A stretch of 56,215 bases of DNA from Micromonospora noduli. GTDB lineage: Bacteria > Actinomycetota > Actinomycetes > Mycobacteriales > Micromonosporaceae. The stretch is from NCBI RefSeq assembly GCF_003264365.1, contig NZ_PYAK01000037.1, positions 1-56,215 on the forward strand, written 5' to 3'. Of this stretch, positions 51,280 to 56,215 are shown in pieces. The first letter of the stretch is position 1. Every line of letters begins with the position of its first letter. The notes under the pieces are model-generated. The model searched no databases. It was given only the letters and a program-made list of their open reading frames with translations, and was not told the DNA's origin. The translations under genes and the position numbers were made by a program.

Positions 51280-51780
51280 ATGACCTCCGATGTGCTGCTG
51301 CGCCCGGTCCGTGAGGACGACCTCGTCGAGTTCTTCCTGCACCAGCAGGACCCGGAGGCCAACCGGATGGCCGCGTTCGGCCCCAAGGACCCGTCCGACA
51401 GTCGGGAGTTCGCCGCACACTGGGCCCGGGTGCTCACCAACCCGGCGAACCTGGTCCGCACCGTCGAGGTCGACGGCGAGGTGGTCGGCTACGTGAGCGC
51501 CTTCCCGGCCGAGGGGCAGACCGAGGTCAGCTACTGGATCGACCCGGCGCGCTGGGGTCGGGGTCACGCCACGGCGGCCCTGGCCGCCCTGCTGCGCGAG
51601 CTGCCCCGGCCGGTGCACGCCCGCGCCGCCAAGGACAACGCCGCCTCCCTCGCGGTGCTCCGCAAGTGCGGGTTCGTGGTGGTCGGTGAAGACTCGGGGT
51701 ACGCCAACGGCCGCGGCGAAGACGTCGAGGAGTGGCTGCTCGTGCTGCCCGCCGACGGCCCTGACCTGGGCGGGCACTAG
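51280..51780 (+). CDS. GNAT-family N-acetyltransferase
   Basis: 166 residues with the GNAT order: LLRPVREDDLVEFF start, VVGYVSAFP and the acetyl-CoA segment SYWIDPARWGRGHATAALAA, then AKDNAASLAVLRKCGF in the place of motif B. It acetylates an unknown amine substrate, as RimJ-like small acetyltransferases do. It ends in a TAG that is also part of the -10 box of the next gene. Confidence 0.85.
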   Translation: MTSDVLLRPVREDDLVEFFLHQQDPEANRMAAFGPKDPSDSREFAAHWARVLTNPANLVRTVEVDGEVVGYVSAFPAEGQTEVSYWIDPARWGRGHATAALAALLRELPRPVHARAAKDNAASLAVLRKCGFVVVGEDSGYANGRGEDVEEWLLVLPADGPDLGGH

Positions 51781-51789
51781 TCTCGCGGC
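51778..51789 (+). promoter_or_regulatory. leaderless promoter overlapping a stop codon
   Basis: TAGTCT (51778-51783) begins with the TAG stop of the GNAT gene and lies six bases before GTG 51790. Confidence 0.4.
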
Positions 51790-52431
51790 GTGAACTGGTT
51801 GGATCTCGTCGGCTGGGCCGGCTCCGCGGTGCTGGTCTGGTCGCTGCTGCAGTCGCGCATCCTGCGGTTGCGGGCGCTCAACCTCGTCGGCTGCTTCGTG
51901 CTGATCGGCTACAACGCCGCGATCGAGGTCTGGCCCGGCGTCGGGCTCAACGTCGTGCTCGCGGTGATCAACATCTGGTACCTGCGCGGGATGCTCGCCA
52001 CCCGGCACGACGAGAAGACCTACCAGGTGGTGGAGGTCGGTGTCGGCGACCAGTTCCTCGCGCACACGCTGCGGGTGCACGCCGCCGACATCGCCCGGTT
52101 CAACCCCGGCTTCCACTGGGACCCGGACGCGTCGGGCCGCTCGGCGTTCCTCGTGGTCACGGCCGACGAGGTGGTCGGCGTGGTGCTGTCGCACGCCGAG
52201 GCGCCCGGCGTCGCCCAGATCGACCTGGACTACGTGACCCCGAAGTTCCGTGACTTCACCCCGGGTGAGTTCGTCTACCGGCGCAGCCACCTGTTCACCG
52301 AACGGGGCTTCCACCGGGTGGTCAGCCCACCCCGCATGGTGGCCCCCTACTACCACCGGCTCGGCTTCCGCCCGGACGGCGACTCGTACGTCCTCGACCT
52401 GCCGGCGTCACCGTCGCCCCAGTCGGCGTAA
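51790..52431 (+). CDS. YgjV-like membrane domain fused to a GNAT-like domain
   Basis: 213 residues. Three hydrophobic segments in the first ~75 residues (LVGWAGSAVLVWSLLQS, LNLVGCFVLIGYNAAIEVW, LNVVLAVINIWYL) resemble the small YgjV membrane family. The remaining ~135 residues are soluble, and RFRPDGD-like and PYYHRLGF segments recall acetyltransferase ends. The function is unknown. The GTG at 51790 lies 6 nt after a -10-like box overlapping the previous stop. Its stop codon and final SPSPQSA lie inside the first unit of a 26-bp tandem repeat. Confidence 0.7.
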   Translation: MNWLDLVGWAGSAVLVWSLLQSRILRLRALNLVGCFVLIGYNAAIEVWPGVGLNVVLAVINIWYLRGMLATRHDEKTYQVVEVGVGDQFLAHTLRVHAADIARFNPGFHWDPDASGRSAFLVVTADEVVGVVLSHAEAPGVAQIDLDYVTPKFRDFTPGEFVYRRSHLFTERGFHRVVSPPRMVAPYYHRLGFRPDGDSYVLDLPASPSPQSA

Positions 52432-52558
52432 CTCACCGTCGCCCCAGCCGGCGTAGCGTCACCGACGCCCCAGCCGGCGTAGCGTCACCGTCGGCCGATT
52501 CGGCGTAGCCTCACCTGGCCCGATTCGGCGTAGCGTCGCCGGGGCAGGATTCGGCCGG
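52408..52558 (+). repeat. 26-bp minisatellite, about 5.7 units
   Basis: Units of 25-26 bp start TCACCG and contain CCAGCCGGCGTAGCG. Unit starts are 52408, 52433, 52459, 52485, 52511 and 52536 (partial). The first three are close copies; later ones diverge to CGATTCGGCGTAGC. The array begins inside the end of the preceding gene. The following 100 nt hold no gene. Confidence 0.85.
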
Positions 52559-52659
52559 CGCCGGACGGGGCAAAGACACGCCTACGCCGGGCGGGCTCGC
52601 CGACCGGCGGGTGCCGCGCGTAGCGGCCGGTGCCACCACCACGAGGGAGCGAACCGGGC

Positions 52660-53997
52660 GTGCAGAGCTACGGGAGCCAACTGGCCCTGGTCGGAGTCCT
52701 GGTCGTGATCAACGCGCTCTTCGCGGGCAGCGAGATGGCGTTGGTGTCGCTGCGAGACAGCCAGATCCAGCGGCTGGAGCGCACCAGCCGAGCCGGGCGG
52801 GTGCTGGCCCGGCTCGCCAAGGACCCGAACCGCTTCCTGGCCACCATCCAGATCGGCATCACGCTCGCCGGTTTCCTGGCCTCCGCCGCCGCAGCGGTCT
52901 CGCTGGCAAAACCCCTGGTGCCGCTGCTCGGGGTGTTCGGCGGCGGCGCCGAGACGGTGGCGATCGTGGCAGTCACCCTCGCGCTGACCTTCGTCACCCT
53001 GGTCTTCGGCGAGCTGGCGCCCAAGCGGATCGCCATGCAGTCCGCCGAGCGGTGGGCGCTGCTGGTGGCCCGCCCGCTCGACCTGCTCGCCAGCCTCACC
53101 CGGCCGGCCGTCTGGGCGCTCGGCGCCACCAGCGACGTGGTGGTCCGCCTGGTCGGGCTCAACCCCAAACACCAACCGGAGGAGATCGGCCCGGACGAGC
53201 TGCGCGACATCGTCGCCGGCAACCACGGCTTCACCAAGGAGCAGCGCACCATCATCGCGGGTGCCGTGGAGATCGCCGACCGGCGGTTGCGGGCTGTCCT
53301 CGTACCCCGGTTGCAGGTCTTCACGCTCGACAGCGGGACCACCGCGGAGGCCGCGCGGCTCGTGCTGGCCGCCACCGGGCACTCCCGGGCTCCGGTCGTG
53401 CGCCACGGCGGCCTGGACGACACGGCCGGAGTGATCCACCTACGTGACCTGGTGGGTGTGCCCGACGACCGCCCGGTCGACGAGATCGCCCGACCGCCGA
53501 TGCTGCTGCCCGACTCGCTACCGGTGGTGGACGCGCTGCGCCAGTTCAAGGCCGAGCGTCAGCACATCGCGCTCGTCGTGGACGAGCGCGGCGCCGTCGA
53601 CGGCATCGTGACGCTGGAGGACATCCTGGAGGAGATCGTCGGCGAGATCTACGACGAGACCGACCGGGACGTGCGCTCGGTGCGGCGCGACCCCGACGGT
53701 GCGCTGCTGCTGCCCGGCACCTTCCCGGTGCACGACCTGCCGGACATCGGCGTGGAGCTGCCGTCGCGTCCGGCCGGTGACTACACCACCGTCGCCGGGC
53801 TCGTGCTGGCCCGGCTCGGGCACATCCCCACCGTCGCCGGGGAGGACGTCACCCTGGACGGTTGGGTGCTGGTGGTGGCCGGCATCGACCACCGGGCGAT
53901 CACCGAGGTACGGCTCAGCCGCGTACCCGATGAAGCCGACGCCGACGCCGACACCGACCAGCCCACGGAGCCGATGCTGGACGAGGCCCGCAGCTGA
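52660..53997 (+). CDS. CNNM/CorC-type membrane transporter-like protein with CBS domains
   Basis: 445 residues. A CNNM/DUF21 membrane domain with about three or four helices covers residues 8-150, with FAGSEMALVSLRDSQIQRL and FVTLVFGELAPKRIAMQ as typical blocks. Two CBS domains follow (about 200-330), then a CorC_HlyC domain (DYTTVAGLVLARLGHIP). Relatives move or regulate divalent cations such as magnesium or cobalt, and hemolysin is an old label. GTG 52660 has GAGGGAG upstream; the GTG at 52630 is too early. The C-terminal DADADTDQ run is acidic. Confidence 0.9.
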   Translation: MQSYGSQLALVGVLVVINALFAGSEMALVSLRDSQIQRLERTSRAGRVLARLAKDPNRFLATIQIGITLAGFLASAAAAVSLAKPLVPLLGVFGGGAETVAIVAVTLALTFVTLVFGELAPKRIAMQSAERWALLVARPLDLLASLTRPAVWALGATSDVVVRLVGLNPKHQPEEIGPDELRDIVAGNHGFTKEQRTIIAGAVEIADRRLRAVLVPRLQVFTLDSGTTAEAARLVLAATGHSRAPVVRHGGLDDTAGVIHLRDLVGVPDDRPVDEIARPPMLLPDSLPVVDALRQFKAERQHIALVVDERGAVDGIVTLEDILEEIVGEIYDETDRDVRSVRRDPDGALLLPGTFPVHDLPDIGVELPSRPAGDYTTVAGLVLARLGHIPTVAGEDVTLDGWVLVVAGIDHRAITEVRLSRVPDEADADADTDQPTEPMLDEARS

Positions 53998-54019
53998 CCG
54001 GTCCGGCGAATGCCGTCGC

Positions 54020-54409
54020 TCAGGCGGGCGAGAGGTTCTGCAGCCGGACCTGACCACGGGCGACCAGCCGCTCCTCGGCGTCGGTGATCTCCACCTGCCA
54101 GAGCTGCTGGCTGCGGCCCCGGTGCACCGGGGTACCGACCGCCCTCAGCTCGCCGTCCCGGACGGCCCGCAGGAAGTCGGTCTGGTTCGACACCCCGACC
54201 ACCGTGCCGCGGTCGGCCAGCCAGAGGGAGCCACCCACGCTGGCCGCGGTCTCCACGACCGAGCAGTACACCCCGCCGTGCTGGATGCCGAACGGCTGGT
54301 GCAGCTCCGGGCGGACCTGCCAGCTGATGACCACCCGGTCGGCGCTGGCCTCCTCGAACTTGAGGCCGAGCAGGGCGACGAAACCGCCCGTCAGATCCGG
54401 AATCTCCAT
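54020..54409 (-). CDS. PaaI-type hotdog thioesterase
   Basis: 129 residues. The hotdog-fold pattern is GGFVALLGLKFEEASADRVV, then QPFGIQHGGVYCSVVETAAS, which holds the catalytic-site segment, then NQTDFLRAVRDGELRAVGTPV and the RGRSQQLWQVEI strand. It probably hydrolyses acyl- or aryl-CoA thioesters. ATG 54409 has GAGGAGG 8 nt upstream; a TTG at 54430 would add seven residues. It is divergent from tyrS across 94 nt. Confidence 0.9.
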   Translation of the reverse strand: MEIPDLTGGFVALLGLKFEEASADRVVISWQVRPELHQPFGIQHGGVYCSVVETAASVGGSLWLADRGTVVGVSNQTDFLRAVRDGELRAVGTPVHRGRSQQLWQVEITDAEERLVARGQVRLQNLSPA

Positions 54410-54452
54410 GGCAAAGCCCTCCTCGATCAACGAGGCGCAAGCCTAGCCGGGG

Positions 54453-54479
54453 CGGGTTGCGCCAAACCCGGTACGGGTT
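54453..54479. promoter_or_regulatory. alternative hairpins before tyrS
   Basis: CGGGTT (54453-54458), AACCCG (54465-54470) and CGGGTT (54474-54479) allow two mutually exclusive stems in the divergent region. This may only be an operator. Confidence 0.3.
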
Positions 54480-54503
54480 GGTGCCGGCGATGGGGGAGAA
54501 TCG

Positions 54504-55802
54504 GTGACCGTGACCGACAGCAGCCCTCCGCCGTCCGGGCGGGACTCCCTGACCGATGACCTGCTCTGGCGTGGCCTGATACAGGACTCGACCGGCCTCG
54601 ACGAGCTGCGCGAGCTGCTCGACGGTGGGAAGTCCGCCACGTACTACGTGGGCTTCGACCCCACCGCCCCGAGCCTGCACGTCGGCAACCTCATGCAGGT
54701 CCTCATGGCCCGCCGGCTGCAACTCGCCGGTCACCGGCCGTTGCTGCTGGCCGGCGGGGCCACCGGGCAGATCGGTGACCCGAAGGAGAGCGCCGAACGG
54801 ACCCTCAACCCGCCCGAGGTGATTGCCGGCTGGGTCGAGCGGATCCGAGAGCAGCTCGCGCCCTTCGTGTCCTACACGGGGGACAACGCGGCCCAGTTGG
54901 TCAACAACCTGGACTGGACCGGCGAGATGTCGATCGTCGAGTTCCTGCGCGACGTGGGCAAGCACTTCCCGGTGAACAAGATGCTCGCGCGGGAGGTGGT
55001 GCGTGCCCGCCTGGAGACCGGCATCAGCTTCACCGAGTTCAGCTACCAGCTGTTGCAGGCCAACGACTTCTTCGAGCTGCACCGCAGGCACGGCTGTCAG
55101 CTCCAGTTCGGCGGCTCCGATCAGTGGGGCAACATCACCGCCGGCGTCGACTACGTGCGCCGGCGGGGCGCGGGGCCGGTGCAGGCGTTCACCACGCCGC
55201 TCGTCACCAAGTCCGACGGCACGAAGTTCGGCAAGACCGAGGGCGGTGCCGTCTGGCTCGACCCCACGATGACCAGCCCGTACGCGTTCTACCAGTTCTG
55301 GCTCAACGTGGAGGACCAGGAGGTCGACCGCTACCTGCGGTACTTCAGCTTCCGGACCCGCGAGGAGCTGGAGGAGCTGGCCAAGGCGACCGCCGAACGA
55401 CCGGCGGCCCGGTTGGCGCAGCGGGCGCTGGCCGAGGAGCTGACCATCCTGGTGCACGGTGCCGACGAGACCCGACAGGCGATCGCCGCCAGCCAGGCGC
55501 TCTTCGGCCGCGGATCGTTGGACGAGCTGGCGCCGGAGACCCTGCGCGCGGCCCTGACCGAGGCGGGTCTCGTACGCCTCACCGGCGAATTGCCGGATGT
55601 GGCGGGTCTGCTGCGGGACTCCGGTCTGGTGAGTGGCCTCAAGGAGGCCCGGCGGGTGATCGCCGAAGGCGGCGCCTACGTCAACAACAACCGGGTGACC
55701 GAGGTGGACGCGAGGGTGTCGCCGGCCGACCTCCTGCATGGCCGATACCTGGTGCTGCGCCGGGGGAAGCGTTCGTTCGCGGGCGTTGAGCTGGGTGAAT
55801 AG
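54504..55802 (+). CDS. tyrS: tyrosyl-tRNA synthetase
   Basis: 432 residues, class I. The HIGH-type box is SLHVGN and the KMSKS-type loop is KFGKTEGG, as in the bacterial TyrRS group. GGSDQWGNITAG is the tyrosine/ATP site, and the C-terminal S4 domain (about 360-425, EARRVIAEGGAYVNNNRV) binds tRNA-Tyr. The start is GTG 54504 with GGGGGAG 6-7 nt upstream. No T-box element is seen. A terminator-like hairpin follows the stop. Confidence 0.96.
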   Translation: MTVTDSSPPPSGRDSLTDDLLWRGLIQDSTGLDELRELLDGGKSATYYVGFDPTAPSLHVGNLMQVLMARRLQLAGHRPLLLAGGATGQIGDPKESAERTLNPPEVIAGWVERIREQLAPFVSYTGDNAAQLVNNLDWTGEMSIVEFLRDVGKHFPVNKMLAREVVRARLETGISFTEFSYQLLQANDFFELHRRHGCQLQFGGSDQWGNITAGVDYVRRRGAGPVQAFTTPLVTKSDGTKFGKTEGGAVWLDPTMTSPYAFYQFWLNVEDQEVDRYLRYFSFRTREELEELAKATAERPAARLAQRALAEELTILVHGADETRQAIAASQALFGRGSLDELAPETLRAALTEAGLVRLTGELPDVAGLLRDSGLVSGLKEARRVIAEGGAYVNNNRVTEVDARVSPADLLHGRYLVLRRGKRSFAGVELGE

Positions 55803-55827
55803 CCACCTGTCGACGATGTGACGGGGG

Positions 55828-55867
55828 ACGCGTCCGGCAGATTTGACGATCATCCCGCCGGACGCGT
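55828..55867 (+). terminator. terminator after tyrS
   Basis: A perfect 11-bp stem (55828-55838 with 55857-55867), 18-nt loop, then AACTTTCTCT, 26 nt after the tyrS stop. Confidence 0.6.
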
Positions 55868-56011
55868 AACTTTCTCTCTGCCAGCGCGGAACGGACGAAA
55901 CAGGCGAAAGCCTGAGGCGGCCGGAGCGCCGGCCAACGGCCAGGGGGTCGGGTGGGCGTGCCCACCGGAGCCCCAACCGGGAGGTGCCGCCAGAAACGCC
56001 GCGAGGCGGAT

Positions 56012-56040
56012 TTGGCGCCGCGAAACCGACCGGGTATGGT
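56012..56040 (+). promoter_or_regulatory. strong promoter in the gene-free end
   Basis: TTGGCG (56012-56017), 17 nt, TATGGT (56035-56040). No gene begins after it inside the window. Confidence 0.5.
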
Positions 56041-56181
56041 TACGAACCGGTAGGGCACCGGGCGGGTCGCGAGAAATCGCGACGGCCGGCCTGCCGAATC
56101 CATGACGAGAGCGGCGCAAGCCGGTTGCGACATGGTGCCCGCGTTATCGGGTTGAAGCACGACGAACCGCGAAATATCGGT

Positions 56182-56210
56182 TTGACACGGCGGAAACGAG
56201 CGGGTAACGT
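56182..56210 (+). promoter_or_regulatory. near-consensus promoter at window end
   Basis: TTGACA (56182-56187), 17 nt, TAACGT (56205-56210), exactly 170 bp after the previous promoter. Repeated promoters in a gene-free region are typical upstream of rRNA operons; the transcript lies beyond the window. Confidence 0.6.
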
Positions 56211-56215
56211 AGTAA

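Noticed and set aside
52408..52558. CRISPR array
   Set aside because: Units are contiguous with no unique spacers and no cas genes; it is a minisatellite.
54430..54503. T-box riboswitch before tyrS (also considered before pheS)
   Set aside because: No T-box consensus or specifier-loop architecture, and the leader is too short.
55843..55872. First promoter TTGACG-18-TAACTT after tyrS
   Set aside because: Its -35 lies in the loop and its -10 in the tail of the tyrS terminator hairpin, so it is not listed as a feature.
1..56215. tRNA or rRNA genes
   Set aside because: No cloverleaf T-loop GGTTCGA-type segment with matching arms and no rRNA core sequence was found by eye.

Overview
The window reads as a high-GC actinobacterial chromosome, most likely Micromonosporaceae (Micromonospora or Salinispora type). 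The grounds are the very GC-rich codon use, frequent GTG starts, and the gene orders priA-def-fmt-rsmB-rpe-ribD/E/BA/H, hisE-hisG, infC-rpmI-rplT-trmH-pheST and argCJBDFRGH. The genus is inferred from memory of synteny, not from a search. No tRNA, rRNA, transposase or CRISPR array was found.

Layout. 1-328: C-terminal piece of priA whose upstream 55 bases do not continue its frame. 590-5657: a cytidylate-kinase-like/ParB-like fusion, a secreted trypsin-like protease, and a divergent HTH/NB-ARC/TPR regulator. 5743-8665: def-fmt-rsmB (initiator formyl-Met metabolism and rRNA methylation). 8721-10584: two tandem lipoproteins of the septum-formation family. 10839-12477: leaderless rpe and a GGDEF response regulator. 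12557-17055: FMN riboswitch followed by ribD, ribE, a PnuC-type transporter (RibM), ribBA and ribH. 17084-19536: polar amino-acid ABC importer on the minus strand. 19670-21526: hisE, hisG and a PH-domain membrane protein. 22044-28106: infC (probable AUC start behind a structured leader), rpmI, rplT, an rRNA methyltransferase, pheS and pheT.

28446-33854 is a three-gene cassette inserted between pheT and argC and is the most interesting part of the window. It holds a 108-residue protein built like a Bell-domain death effector, a STAND (NB-ARC/TPR) receptor, and a 986-residue protein with a phytanoyl-CoA-dioxygenase-like N-terminus and a large unrecognised C-terminus. The end of the first protein and the start of the second carry the same 23-residue motif, as expected for NLR-to-effector amyloid signalling. 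The third gene overlaps the second by 4 nt.

33913-42436: complete arginine pathway argC-J-B-D-F-R-G-H with an ArgR-type operator over the argC promoter; six junctions overlap by 4 nt. 42480-52431: mixed accessory and housekeeping genes (MmcQ/YjbR, HTH protein, secreted protein, alkyladenine glycosylase, BNR-propeller/MoaD pair, luciferase-like monooxygenase with FMN reductase, universal stress protein, ArsR regulator, serine hydrolase, GNAT, YgjV fusion). 52408-52558: 26-bp minisatellite. 52660-55802: CNNM/CorC-type protein, thioesterase and tyrS. 55803-56215: a gene-free stretch with spaced strong promoters, possibly leading into an rRNA operon beyond the window.

Recurring features are (i) a 78-bp palindromic dispersed repeat at 20891 and 42941 in opposite orientation, and (ii) many genes with a -10 hexamer exactly 6 nt before the start codon, implying leaderless mRNAs.
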